The notes: generated from the letters alone by a model not told the origin. DNA of 64,000 bases from Aricia agestis (GCF_905147365.1 NC_056413.1:2186501-2250500), one strand, 5' to 3'. Shown: positions 42,443 through 53,050, counted from the first letter of the stretch. Made by a program: numbers and translations.

Positions 42443-42654
42443 ACTACATGACGCGCGCAACTTCGTTGCACCGAAATTTGTGTATCGCACGAGGAGCGTA
42501 CATTTTTCAACAACAAAAACTATTATAATATGTCCTTTTCCGTCTCTCAAAGCATCTCCGAACCGAATTTCATGTAAGGCGATTTAGCCGTTCAAGCGTG
42601 ACAGGTAACAAATAGGCAGATAGACAGACAGACTTTCACGTTTATAATATTACT
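42443..42654 (-). mobile_element. Helitron, family 1
   Basis: On the minus strand: AATATTATAAACGTGAAAGT at the start, hairpin GCAACGAAGTTGCGC, and end GTCATGTAGT with the CTAG mutated. Confidence 0.7.
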
Positions 42655-43876
42655 AGTGAGGATTCGTTGTTTGATATACTTATCAACTAGCTTTGTCCAT
42701 ACTGTGCCTTTTTCTGTTCGTCAAGGGCATGCGTTATAGCGCAATCAACAGCGAACGTGAGGCATGCCCGCGACGCATGCCCTCGGACCGTATCCAAAAC
42801 TTCAAAAATGACAATATGACGCATTCAATGACGCATTCAATTATTGAATGCGATAATATGAAAGTTGATGACGAAAATTGAAGATGAAAGTACACACTGT
42901 GGACATAGCTATTATAATTAAACACCTAGGAAGTAACATGATAAGTGCGAATCAGACAGTATCAGATTCATCTTAATTATGTCATTATCGAGTATCATCT
43001 TGCGTGTAAACTAGCGATCATGTATCGATACTATATACTACACACTGATACAATACAAACGATACACTAAAACGCTGCAAATAACCCAGGGTAAGTAATA
43101 TACTTTTTAATATTTTTTAGAAAGTCTTTTAATAAGATAATAATCTCAGGACAAATATTCTTCATTTTTAACAAAGAGTCAAATTCAAAAGAACACTAGA
43201 CAAGGGATTTCTGCATAAAAATAAGATGAAGTTAAATAAAAATAGCATTTATTTTCTACTGACATTTTACATGCATAATAATTAATTTAACAATTTTACA
43301 AATTCAGTTAAAGTTTATAGGTTAAGACTCTCCCCCTACGGATATGCCGTAGTTTACCGTTTTTAGAGCCTTATCAACTTTTAATTTGAAAGCTAGAAAA
43401 TTATAATAAAAATACAGCAATTATAATCTTCAGTATGTGAACGTTTCTTTCATAGTTATTAATTTCCTATTTTTGTTTATTATACTCATGATATCAGCTT
43501 CCAAAGTAATATCAATTTATTTAAATTCAAGCATACATTCAGTATCTCCCTAGTATTTACAAACCACGTACATAATGGACGTTTGAATATTTTTTAGTTC
43601 AATTTTGAAATATGGTGAGTAAAAATATAGGTTTTTGGTGCGATCTCGGCAACGCGGCAAATGCATGGTCAAGGTCGTTTGCTCAGGGGATGGCCTTAAG
43701 GTTGCAGTATACTTTAACCTATGTACTTAGTCACATCTACGGCGTATATTTCTTCTTAATCATTCCAGCAGTTTCTATCACGTGCCTCGTGGATGCATAT
43801 CCAGATTCACATCTCTCATTAAAAATATCAAAAATTAGATTATTCAGTTTCAAACAATATTTTATGCTAGGAACAT
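42655..43876. other. Long spacer without a recognised gene
   Basis: A frame at 43612-43878 (88 residues, partly hydrophobic) has no recognisable family. ATGACGCATTCA is repeated at 42817-42840. Nothing else is recognised. Confidence 0.4.
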
Positions 43877-44033
43877 AATGTCGTTATTACCCTTTTTTTT
43901 GTTGACGCAGGGAAAATCTTCAAAAAGATTCCTGGGTAGGATATGTGGGATTTTTACCCACTAAAACCCGCACACAGAAGAGCCACGGGAATTCTATCGA
44001 ACAACTTCCGCTGCAATGTCGTTATTACCCTTT
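43877..44033 (-). mobile_element. 5'-truncated LINE end with 19-bp target duplication
   Basis: AATGTCGTTATTACCCTTT occurs at 43877-43895 and 44015-44033. Between them, read on the minus strand, GGGTTTTAGTGGGTAAAAAT leads to TTTTCCCTGCGTCAAC and an A run. The A tail and duplication identify a retroposed 3' end. The LINE family is not certain. Confidence 0.75.
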
Positions 44034-44302
44034 GACGACCTCTGTGGCTCAGTGGGTGGGCTGTCGGTAGCTCAAGCCGGGGGTCGCGGGTTCGAATCCC
44101 GCCGACGGAACAAAAAGTTTTCAAAGTTCCTGGGTCATGGGTGTGTATTAAATATGTGTATCATATAATAAAAATCTTAAATATATGTATAGTATAAAAG
44201 TATTAAATATATTTCCGTTGTCTGGTACCCGTAACACAAGTCCTTCAGGTACTTAGCACGGGGCCAGACTGACGTGGTGTGAAGCGTCCATAGATATTAT
44301 TA
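44032..44302 (+). mobile_element. SINE C, complete copy
   Basis: This is the reference copy: tRNA-like head, body, and ATT tail. TTATTACCCT lies at 44022-44031 and again at 44303-44312, the 10-bp target duplication. It landed within the duplicated target of the preceding insert. Confidence 0.92.
44045..44099 (+). promoter_or_regulatory. Internal pol III promoter of SINE C (A and B boxes)
   Basis: A box TGGCTCAGTGGG at 44045-44056 and B box GGTTCGAATCC at 44089-44099 match tRNA consensus sequences and spacing. Transcription by RNA polymerase III is inferred. Confidence 0.7.
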
Positions 44303-44555
44303 TTATTACCCTACAAAAATTTTCGAATAGTGACTACGCCGGGGGCGAAAGCGAACTGATTATGTCCTCCCCACATCCGGGCTCCTATTAATAGTAATTG
44401 GTTAAACAAGTCCCCATAATGATCAATCATGTCAGCTAAGTCCACATGTTATGTCAGATTTGTTGTTATAGACAATATTATCATCACCTAATACGAGTAT
44501 GATGATGCTTTTGAGGCAATATTTGGCATAGTTACATTTTAATTAAATTCTTTAA

Positions 44556-44635
44556 CCCATCAAGCCCCATGAGCTCACCGGTGAGCGAGACACAATAGAA
44601 TAACAATAGATCTCTAAGAATCCACGATCGAAGGA
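44556..44635. mobile_element. 80-bp TTAA-flanked element, copy 1
   Basis: CCCATCAAGCCCCATGAGCT to GATCGAAGGA lies between TTAA at 44552 and TTAA at 44636. A second copy, also exactly 80 bases between TTAA sites, is at 51786-51865 with seven differences. Confidence 0.75.
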
Positions 44636-44692
44636 TTAAAAGTAAAAGTCAAAGGTCCAATTTATTTAAAAAAAGGGTGATTTCACATCTTT

Positions 44693-44841
44693 TCATACTA
44701 ATATTACAATATTTGTCTGTTACTTTGTCTTTGCTCTAACCGCAGAAACGATTTTTATTTCTGGTATGCGGAACTATGAGTCCCGAAAAGGACATAGGAT
44801 AATTTTATCCCCTAAAAATGTACGGTTCCCGCGTCATCTAG
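44693..44841 (+). mobile_element. Helitron, family 1, shortened
   Basis: TCATACTAATATTAC at the start and GTTCCCGCGTCATCTAG at the end. The AAACGAATTTT-hairpin part is deleted. Confidence 0.75.
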
Positions 44842-44933
44842 TAGTTTATGTTCTTTTCAACTCAAAAAAACCGAGCGTTTGTTGCATCCGTTGCAGTTGT
44901 AATTGTACAAATATAATAATACTATGCTGCCTT

Positions 44934-45777
44934 TAACCGACTTTAAAAAAAGGAGGTTATAAATTCGACGCGTATGTCTACACTAATGTTATAAAGAGGA
45001 AAACTTTGTTTGTATAATTGTAATGAATAGGCTCAAAAACTACTCGACCGATTTTAAAAAGTCTTTCACCATTCGAAAGCTACATCCACGAGTAACATAG
45101 GCTAAATTTTATTTTTGAAAAAACAGGTTTCCGTAAGATATTTGGGTTTTTCGGAGAAAATCAAGCAGAAAAGTTACTTATTTTGCGTACGCTGCCTAAA
45201 CTATAAAAGATAGAACCATAAAATGTTCTAACTAATTGTAGATCTTATAAATATCTACAAAAAAGTCCGCGACACACTATATCTATCTATGTCGTGTGAG
45301 GCACAACAACAATTTTTTTATTTAAAAAGTCTTGATTTTTTGGAAACTACATTTAAACGCATTTATTTTACTAATGCTATTAATCCTTATCAAAATAAAT
45401 TATTTAATCACTAATTACAGTTTATGTAGATAATATTTAGTCTGTGAATGACTAAAATTTGTTTTGAAGTAATGGCGAAATTAAAATATGTAGGTAATAC
45501 GATTTCTACTGCACGGCCCATTGCGAAGTGGGCGTCATCAAGGCGGGGGTGCGCGTGCGAGAGGGGAGTTTAGATCTATTAGTTCTTTTCAGAGCTAGAA
45601 TATTACACGCTATTAACATTTTCTTAAATATTTGAAAATTTGCCTAAGAGAGCCAGGTCGGACGAACATGGCGCCATACTGATATCTTTAATAAAATAAT
45701 ATGGGCAAAACAAAATTTGCCGGGACAGCTAGTATGTAATATTCCCAGAACTGCCCAGTTTTCGTATAATATTATGT
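44934..45777 (-). mobile_element. ACCGACTTC-end repeat split by a Helitron
   Basis: AACCGACTTTAAAAAAAGGA to GACGCGTATG, then TATGTAATATTCCCAGAACT to the right, match the minus strand of 15560-15630. The Helitron at 44977-45732 lies between the two parts. Confidence 0.75.
44977..45732 (+). mobile_element. Helitron with demonstrable empty site
   Basis: Starts TCTACACTAATGTTATAAAG and ends TTTGCCGGGACAGCTAG. Joining its flanks (GCGTATG and TATGTAAT) gives exactly the sequence found uninterrupted at 15582-15600 (minus strand). There is thus no target duplication, as expected of a Helitron. No coding capacity. Confidence 0.88.
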
Positions 45778-45805
45778 TTTCCTACTAAAAGTGGGAAATC
45801 CCCAT

Positions 45806-46293
45806 AATAGGGATGATGACAAGGTCAAAGATTAGCGAATTTTGTTTATAAAATAAAGAAATCACGTTAAAAAATAAGTGTTCCCAAAATTTCAGCATGA
45901 TAGCATTTGTGTTTTTTTTGTTATGCGCCTTCAAAGTTGGATATTCAAGTCGAATTTTTTTTAGTTAAATTTCTTAATATTTGTATACAATTCGATAACT
46001 TATCCAATTATAAGCAACTTTTGTTATGAAACCACTTTCACAAACGCAATATTTAATATACCTGTCGAACAAAGTTGTCTCCCGATGCGTACAAACTACG
46101 AAAGACTGACGTCATACTTTCGTATGGAGTCCACTTTGTACGGAGCGTTTCGGGCAGGTCTTTTTATGATATATTTGAATTGTCATATCTTGGTGATTTT
46201 TTAAGCTATCAGAGTTATTCTTTCAACGATGTTTCTATTTTTTAAGTGTCTTTCAATTACCGATAAGAAAAAAAATAGTCATCATGCCTGTTG
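45806..46293 (+). mobile_element. GGGATGATGAC-end repeat, copy 3
   Basis: Same ends as copies 1 and 2, opposite orientation. The frame that is open in the others has an early TAG here. Confidence 0.75.
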
Positions 46294-46618
46294 CCGAAAA
46301 CTGCTAGGCTCTGCGGCAGTACTTTCAGTACAAAAATTCATGTTTGTGTGCATTTACGACTGTGCACGGACACAAAAATCATAACTCACACATAATGGCA
46401 CGGCATGCCGCGCTTTGGACCTTGAGCCATCCCGCTCGCGCGTGTACGTAACTTAATGTTTAATTATTTGCAAATTAATTGATGCTTTTTATAAATGTAG
46501 GTGTTTTAAATGTTTTCATTTTTTCTACAATTTTTTTACTATTAATATTTAATAATTAACGCCATGAGTCATCTAAAACGTACGAAAGATAAATTAAAAT
46601 ATCTGTGAATGGCAAGTA
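46294..46618. other. Spacer without a recognised feature
   Basis: May include part of the LINE that follows, but no motif is visible. Confidence 0.3.
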
Positions 46619-46939
46619 ATGCAGTGCATTTCTGCCTTCAAGGAGTGCACGCCCCTGATGTTAGTCTATAAGTTTAACCCCCTGTTTCTGAAAGGTATGT
46701 CAAATGAGAATGAGAAACTCTCTTGGGCCAGTGACTTTAGTAAACGAACCAGAGCCTCCCAGTATCAAATCACAACACCACGGCACAGGACTTCAGCATT
46801 CCGTGGCTCGTTTAAGTACGCTGCCTCCCGCTGTTGGAATAATCTTCCGCCTCCTTTTAGGGCGCTGAAATCAAAAAACTCATTCAGTCGTCACTATAGA
46901 ACTCACCTGCTTAAGACTCAAAAAGAAAATATAATATAA
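46619..46939 (+). pseudogene. CR1-like LINE ORF2 C-terminus
   Basis: A 106-residue frame includes RTSAFRGSFKYAASRCWNNL, PPPFRALKS, and SFSRHYRTHLL. This fits the RTS.F..SF.Y.A.R.WN.LP......S...FK..L..hLL ending of CR1/jockey-related polymerases. The reverse transcriptase itself is missing, so it is a 5'-truncated copy. Its own start codon is probably accidental. Confidence 0.7.
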
Positions 46940-47619
46940 CATACCTGAGGTTTATGCACCACGATCTGCAACTAAGGTTATCCAACGGCGCGGGCGGTAC
47001 GAACTTTCCTTTTCGTTGTGCGTGTTTAGTGATTATGTTTGTCCAGTGTCCACCCATTACTGTTCCACTTTCTCATTCTTGTGTTGTAAATAGTTAATAT
47101 TAGACCAAACTAGATTTAAAATAACAAATTATAAGCCACGTCACAATCGATAAAATTATCCATGTGTTTTTCCCACCATAGATTATATTATTATATTATG
47201 CCTTTCTTGTCAAACTATTATTTTTTTTTTCTTTTGTATTTTAATTGGCAATAATCTTAGTTCTTATGCTTGTACACCTGTCACGTATCTTTATTTATAG
47301 TAAGTAAGTAATAAGTTATTTCTTTGTTCTTTCTTTTTTCTGTCTATTATTTTTACTGTTGTAGCTGTTGTAGTCATAATTATTTATTGTTTATCCCTGC
47401 ATGTTATGTTGTGAAGTCACTCCTTGGCTCCTGCAGAATACCAGTGCAGCAAGCTTGCTTGCTGCGTATAGCTGAGCTGGGGCCAATTTTTGACATCACA
47501 TAACATATACCTATAATTATAATTGTACATAGCTTTAGTCCTTTTTACTTTTTATTTTCTATTCTGTATATGTTGTGTGTTGGAAAAAATAAACGTATTC
47601 TATTCTATTCTATTCTAAA
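46940..47619 (+). mobile_element. CR1-like LINE 3' UTR with ATTCT tail
   Basis: Follows the ORF2 scrap and ends GTATTCTATTCTATTCTATT at 47596-47618, a short tandem tail typical of CR1-like LINEs. Confidence 0.65.
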
Positions 47620-48426
47620 TCACTGATCAACTAACACTCCTGTTAATTTAGCATGGATGTCAAATCAGTTTGAGTTTCTGATACTTCATTGATCAGCCGA
47701 AAATTAAATAATCTATGATCATTTTTAATTTGACTAGAGATTTGTTTGTTTTCGTTCATTGCTTCACTATTAACTATCAAAAATGCAAATTAAATGTCAA
47801 AAGAAGGAATTGCAGACTGTCATTGCTTTCCAAAATGTTCTGGGAATTTCAAATCTGATACTTTTTGAAACATTGATCAGACGAAAATTAACTAATCTGT
47901 GATCATTTTGATTTGACATGGGATTTGTTTATTTTCGTTCATTTGTCAGAATTCCGAATTTAAATTTTTCAGACGATATCGAATCCTAAATTCTTCTTCA
48001 TTATAGAAATGAAATTGATTATAATATACATTTTTTGCAAATAAAACGAGTATTGCAAATAAAACAGTTTATTTGCATAATCGACGTATTTCTTACGAAT
48101 TTTTATAAAAACTTCATAATAAATGTGTTTACGAACCTTATAGTAACGTAGGTTCAAAGAGAAAATGTAGATTCACATAAAAAATCAATTCACCCACAAT
48201 TACCGATTAGTTGACACAGCTTTAATCTATGATCACGGCTTGACAAGCGTTTCGGAAACCCAAAATGGCGGTTGACATATCATTCTCGAGTCAAATTGAA
48301 CATCTACCGTCAACTGACGCGCTGATCAAATTAAACTAACTAACCGTGCTTCTAGCAACCCAATTGTTAATTGACAAGAGATTTAACAGGCGATTAGTTA
48401 ATTTTGGTGTTGATCTGCCTTTCAGA
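47620..48426. repeat. Diverged repeats with TTGATCAG words
   Basis: CATTGATCAGCCGAAAATTA to TTGTTTGTTTTCGTTCATT (47690 on) is repeated with changes at about 47870-47945. Reverse-oriented relatives occur near 48225-48420 (GATCAACACCAAAATTAACTAATC on the minus strand). Probably worn MITE copies. Confidence 0.45.
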
Positions 48427-48625
48427 AACCGGGTGTATGTATGTATGTTTTTACTTTTATGTTTGTGTTCGCATATCTCTGGAACTACAAGTCCGATTTA
48501 AGTAGGTATTGTTCAACTTAGGGAATAGTGCGAGTTTTATCAAAATCGGTGCAGTAGTTTTTGAGATACGGAATTTTGATTCTCAATTACGTACAATTTT
48601 GAAGTCGGGTTTATCTTTTTAAAAT
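48427..48625 (-). mobile_element. ACCGACTTC-end repeat, partial
   Basis: On the minus strand, CCCGACTTCAAAATTGTACG and CTCAAAAACTACTGCACCG follow the order of 15250-15410. Confidence 0.7.
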
Positions 48626-48730
48626 AATATTATTAAAATAAAATAATATGTAATGCTTTATTATTTTAAATATTTGTTATTGCGATGGTATCTGCTCAAG
48701 ACAAAAAATATTTCATTTAAACAATTTATA

Positions 48731-49079
48731 CGTGGGAGAGCCATGCTTCAGCACGAATGGGCCGGCTCGGCCGGAGAAATACCACGTTCTCACAGAAAAC
48801 CGACGTGAAACAGCGCTTGCGCTGTGTTTCGCCGAGTGAGTGACCCTCACTTCACTTTACCGGAGGCCCAATCCCTTACCCTATTCCTTTCCCTACCCTT
48901 CCCTATTCCCTTTCCATCCCTACCCTCCCCTATTACCCTATTCCCTCTTAAAAGGCCGGCAACGCACCTGCAGCTCTTCTGATGCTGCGAGTGTCCATGG
49001 GCGACGGAAGTTGCTTTCCATCAGGTGACCCGTTTGCTCGTTTGCCCCCTTATTTCATTTAACAAAAAAAAAAAAAAAA
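48731..49079 (+). mobile_element. SINE A copy with long A tail
   Basis: Complete copy from CGTGGGAGAGCCATGCTTCA to the A17 run. It has an extra CCTCACTTCA near 48843. Confidence 0.9.
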
Positions 49080-49134
49080 CAAGATTTTGTACACATCTAA
49101 AAAGGGATCAAAACGTATTATTAAATATATTTGA

Positions 49135-49337
49135 CTAGATGATGCCCGCAACTCCGTTGCGCTAAAATTAATATATCGCGCGGGAACCACACATTTTTCC
49201 GGGACAAAAAGTATCCTATGTCCTTTCCCGGGACTCAAAGTATCCCCATACCAAATTTCAGCAAAATCGGTTTAGCGGTTTAGGCGTGAAGAGGTAACAG
49301 ACAGACAGACACACTTTCGCATTTATAATATTATTAG
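49135..49337 (-). mobile_element. Helitron, family 1, well preserved
   Basis: Reads, on the minus strand, from ATACTAATAATATTATAAAT to the hairpin GCGCAACGGAGTTGCGGGC and CATCTAG at 49135. It is among the cleanest copies and shows the family's terminal structure. Confidence 0.8.
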
Positions 49338-49774
49338 TATGTATTTGTATTTTATAGTGAAACTAAGGAATAACACTAACCTAATTCCGTTCTGCCGTTG
49401 GAAAGTGCTATCCAATTATGAGCTTCTCAGAAAGATGCTCGAAGCAGTTTTTATAAATAAACCTGACAGACTCGAGGAAAATCTAGATACCTCATAAAAT
49501 ACTACCCATATTTAAAATTCGCTCATGTTTTCTAGTTTATCTTTAGAATCTTGAGCTATTTTTTCAACCTACATTATGATAAAATATTGGTACTGTAGAA
49601 AAGGTAATGGCTTGTAACTTTTTCTCTATTTGTCTTTGCTGCAATTTTTTTCTCTTTGCTATCTTTAACAATATTTGTAGAAATCTTGCGGTTAAACTGA
49701 ATATTTAATAACAACGGTTAAATAAACAAGCTAGCAAATATTAGTTTGTTCCACGCAAGCATAGTTTTTGAGCG
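49338..49774. other. Spacer without a recognised feature
   Basis: Nothing recognised. Confidence 0.3.
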
Positions 49775-49825
49775 TAAAGAGGCAACAGTCAGTCAAACAG
49801 ACTTTCGTGTTTATAATATCTGTGT
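49775..49825 (-). mobile_element. Helitron, family 1, 5' scrap
   Basis: AACAGTCAGTCAAACAGAC and TTTATAATAT are the reversed 5' end. Confidence 0.5.
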
Positions 49826-49846
49826 TGATCTTATTATTAAGAATTC

Positions 49847-49964
49847 TTTTTTTTTATGTGATAAGGGGGCAAACAAACAACCAGTTTTCTGTGAGAACGT
49901 GATATTTCTCCGGTCGAGCCGGCCCATTCGTGCCGAAGCATGGCTCTCCCACGCATAAATTCTG
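49847..49964 (-). mobile_element. SINE A with internal deletion
   Basis: The tail (TGATAAGGGGGCAAACAAAC) joins directly to the head (CCAGTTTTCTGTGAGAACG to GGCTCTCCCACG). The array and most of the middle are gone. Confidence 0.85.
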
Positions 49965-50391
49965 ACCTACATTAGATGAAAGAGACGTATCCCTCTATTG
50001 AACTCCCGTTCAGCTTTTTCAAATAAAAGCGAGGCCCATACCCATCGTGGAGGAGGGGACCGTGCTATTATTTTTGCCAAGTCAAATAATATTATTACAC
50101 AATTTGCCGCGGCAAAATATTCTGTGTAACTTTATTTCTTCCTTTGTCTTTTAATGTAATAAAATTACCCCAGAGACAAAATTTCAGCAGCTTCAGGCCT
50201 TTGATGGTTTTTTGAGTTTTAGCTCACGGCTTAGATATTTAATTTGGCGGACTCCACCGTCCGCCATTTTGGAATATTTACGTGGAGAATTCCCGAGGCC
50301 TTTGAGCTGGCCGTTTATGATTTTACGAGTATTTAAGTAAAATTCTGTCCGCTTTAAATATATTTCATTACACTTTCATAGATATTAAATA
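49965..50391. other. Spacer without a recognised feature
   Basis: ATTTGGCGGACTCCACCGTCCGCC at 50240-50264 is a short GC-rich inverted repeat. Otherwise nothing is recognised. Confidence 0.35.
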
Positions 50392-50690
50392 CTAGCTGAT
50401 CCGGCAACGTTGTTTTGTCATTGCGATGTGGCAAAATGTTAGTCTCCATTAATTTCGGACGTCATGAAAACGTTATAAATATTTTAATTGTATTGACGAT
50501 CTGAAAAATTATATGGCTGCGATCCAGGCGAGGATGGTATGCTACACCATTATTTCGAGGCTGAAAAATAGTCGAGTCTCAAACCCAAAGAATAAGCGAT
50601 CAAAACTTCTTCGCATTCCGCCCAGCCATTCTAGAGGCAGTTATAACAACGACACTTCGCAACACGAAAATTTTATTTCATAACAAAAAT
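50392..50690 (-). mobile_element. Helitron-like element, diverged
   Basis: The minus-strand end is ACAACGTTGCCGGATCAGCTAG. The block CGCCCAGCCATTCTAGAGG is one I recall from such elements. The 5' boundary is approximate. Confidence 0.5.
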
Positions 50691-51362
50691 TTATATTACT
50701 GCTTGTTTACAATTAAAAATATAGTCACAAGAAAAAAGTATTTTGCAAACCTATGGTTACAGAAAAAAGAACATTACATCACACGATTCAGAAGTAAAAA
50801 ATGCAGCGAAAAACCTAACCCAATACTTACGAGAGCCGGAGACAATTTGTAGCCTCGTGTGACACATCTCGGCCCCGATACAAAAATACACGACACATCG
50901 CGACGTGTGACAACACCGCAAACTAATTCCCCCGAGTGCGGCCTCTTACATCGAACGATATAAGGTCACGACGCACGACATCATATTTTTTACTGTAAAG
51001 TAACGAATTATTGCAAATTTTATTCAAACGCTATAAAACGAGACATGACTAATAGACGATCTGCAGCTTCCCTGATGCCATGAAAGTCCCTGATACCGTG
51101 AAAGTCTACAAAAAAAGGTTATATTTGCACTTTACCTAGTTTCTTTGTATTATTTTTCTTCGTAAAAGTCCTTAAACTTTGACTTAAGCTTGTCAACCTA
51201 AGACTGCTTTTGTTTTAACTGTTTTTTTTTCTAGTTGATACGGACTGATGATGGTAAGAACTGATGTTTAAAAAACGATTGTGCTGCTGTATTCTAAAGT
51301 GCCGAAATTTAAACAGAATATGCGTAACTTATTTGGTACGGCAGATAAGTGCATATCTTTTT
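50691..51362. other. Spacer without a recognised feature
   Basis: Nothing recognised. Confidence 0.35.
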
Positions 51363-51420
51363 TCAAATTCAAATTCAAATGTCTTTATTGCCATCTGAAT
51401 GTTGTTGATATAAAGGTCTT
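51363..51420 (-). mobile_element. Possible LINE 3' tail
   Basis: On the minus strand, AATAAAGACATTTGAATTTG with repeated AATTTG units resembles LINE 3' ends. Only the tail is visible. Confidence 0.35.
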
Positions 51421-51538
51421 ATTAACTAGGTAATTATAGTTCTAACATTCTGCCATAGCAATGACGCGCAATTAAATTAAACTTACTTACATAAAATTAA
51501 TTAATTATTCGTTATCATACAAAGAATTTTATATATTA

Positions 51539-51694
51539 CTAGCTCTCCCGGTGAACTTCGTGTCACTTTAAAACCTTCCCCGGACTTTTACGAATATTTA
51601 AAGACTAAAATTAGCCCAATCCGTTCAGCCGTTTTCAAGTTTTAGCGTTACTAACACTATTGAAAATCAATTTTTATATAAATTAATATAAAGA
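51539..51694 (-). mobile_element. Helitron-like element
   Basis: Starts TCTTTATATTAATTTATATA on the minus strand and ends AAGTTCACCGGGAGAGCTAG. It overlaps the last codons of the 195-residue frame. Confidence 0.6.
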
Positions 51695-52244
51695 TAATTT
51701 TCCAATTAAAGAAATGTAATATAAACTTTATATAAAAATCTTTTTCTGATATAACTTTCACATACTTATGCATCTCATGAATTAACCCATCAAGCCTAAT
51801 AAGCTCACTGGTGAGCGAGACACAATAGAATAACAATAGATTTCCAAGAATCGACGATCGAAGGATTAAAGAATATATATTTTCGATGAACGTAAAATCT
51901 GTACCGATAAGAATCGATTCGGAAGTGAATAAAAACATCATGAAAATGTCATAAATTGATATGCACAAGGCGTAGTCTTCACAGCCTAACTTTTGCTTAC
52001 ATTTGAGTAAATACAATAACTTTTCATTCAATGAATCATTCGATATCGTATCGTACGCTTTAAACGTGTCCGCGTTCCCCCGCGTATATCCCAGGTATTC
52101 TAGTTTCCAAACACTTTTTTCTTTCCCCATTAATATTAATAAATGTCGTGTCATTTCTATTGTATGGCAAAGTGATTCTGGACCGCGTACGAGTGTCTCA
52201 TGTGACGTTATTTTATAGTTGAAATTGCACTTGTTTCTGGGCAT
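51657..52244 (-). CDS. Unrecognised 195-residue frame containing transposon sequence
   Basis: This is the longest open frame outside the LINE. I recognise no family. Residues 1-125 (MPRNKCNFNY, KEKSVWKLEYLGY, KQKLGCEDYALC) come from sequence not repeated in the window. Residues about 126-153 are encoded by the 80-bp TTAA element plus its duplicated TTAA, 84 bases in all, so the insertion preserved the frame. Residues about 185-195 come from the Helitron at 51539-51694. The C-terminal half is hydrophobic (FLFTSESIL, LLLFYCVSLTSE). The mix of sources argues against a conserved gene, although residues 1-125 could be a decayed or species-specific exon. No TATA box or splice site was established. 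Confidence 0.2.
   Translation of the reverse strand: MPRNKCNFNYKITSHETLVRGPESLCHTIEMTRHLLILMGKEKSVWKLEYLGYTRGNADTFKAYDTISNDSLNEKLLYLLKCKQKLGCEDYALCISIYDIFMMFLFTSESILIGTDFTFIENIYSLILRSSILGNLLLFYCVSLTSELIRLDGLIHEMHKYVKVISEKDFYIKFILHFFNWKIIFILIYIKIDFQ
51786..51865. mobile_element. 80-bp TTAA-flanked element, copy 2
   Basis: TTAA at 51782 and 51866 flank CCCATCAAGCCTAATAAGCT to GATCGAAGGA, matching copy 1 at 73 of 80 positions. Confidence 0.75.
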
Positions 52245-52572
52245 GAACCTGTTTGTTACTCGACTGACCCAGAAAAAGAGTTATGTTTTTCTTTTGTGTG
52301 TTTTCTTTGAGGGCTTTCGATACTTAAATTACCGCCAGAGATCTGACTCGATACCCACGAAGAACCACTTGATGGACTCGTGTTTTTCAAAAACATTCAA
52401 AGACTTTTCTGACACTTTCCTACCACCTACTACTAGGTAGAAGCAATGTAGTCTAGGGGTCTTTCGTGCTAATTATCGTCAAATAGGTATAATTTGTCAC
52501 GAACTTAAGAACTTTTAATACGTAAAATATAATATGCGGATGCGCAAACAAGTTGCAACAAACGAGCTTAAA
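52245..52572. other. Spacer without a recognised feature
   Basis: Nothing recognised. Confidence 0.3.
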
Positions 52573-52575
52573 TAA

Positions 52576-53050
52576 GGGTCAGTTCAGACTGCAACGTGAT
52601 GCATGAAAATGACAGATTTCAATATAACTTTCATGACATTAGCAATTGTAGTCTCTACCAATTCAATACTTACAAATGCATCTCAAACAATCTACGCGTC
52701 AGCTTTTTTTTTTATGAAATAAGGGGGCAAACGAGCAAACGGGTCACCTGATGGAAAGCAACTTCCGTCGCCCATGGACATTCGCATCATCAGAAGAGCT
52801 GCATGTGCGTTGCCGGCCTTTTAAGAGGGAATAGGGTAATAGGGGAGGGTAGGGAAGGGAAGGGAATAGGGGAGGGTAGGAAAGGGAATAGGGTAGGGGA
52901 TTGGGCCTCCGGTAAACTCACTCACTCGGCGAAACACAGCGCAAGCGCTGTTTCACGCCGGTTTTCTGTGAGAACGTGGTATTTATCCGGTCGAGCCGGC
53001 CCATTCGTGCCGAAGCATGGCTCTCCCACGTATAAAGTCTGAGCTGGCCC
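52576..53050. mobile_element. GGGTCAATTC MITE split by SINE A
   Basis: The left end GGGTCAGTTCAGACTGCAAC and the right end AAGTCTGAGCTGGCCC are flanked by TAA. The body matches 57814-58976 (AATGACAGATTTCAATATAA). SINE A fills 52704-53031. Confidence 0.75.
52704..53031 (-). mobile_element. SINE A copy inside the MITE
   Basis: Complete, from the T-run tail to GGCTCTCCCACGT. Confidence 0.9.

Noticed and set aside
43612..43878. 88-residue partly hydrophobic frame
   Set aside because: No family recognised, no partner exon, and length expected by chance in 64 kb.
44032..44110. Free-standing tRNA gene
   Set aside because: A and B boxes are good, but the sequence continues into a SINE body and recurs at several places with the same body, so it is a SINE head.
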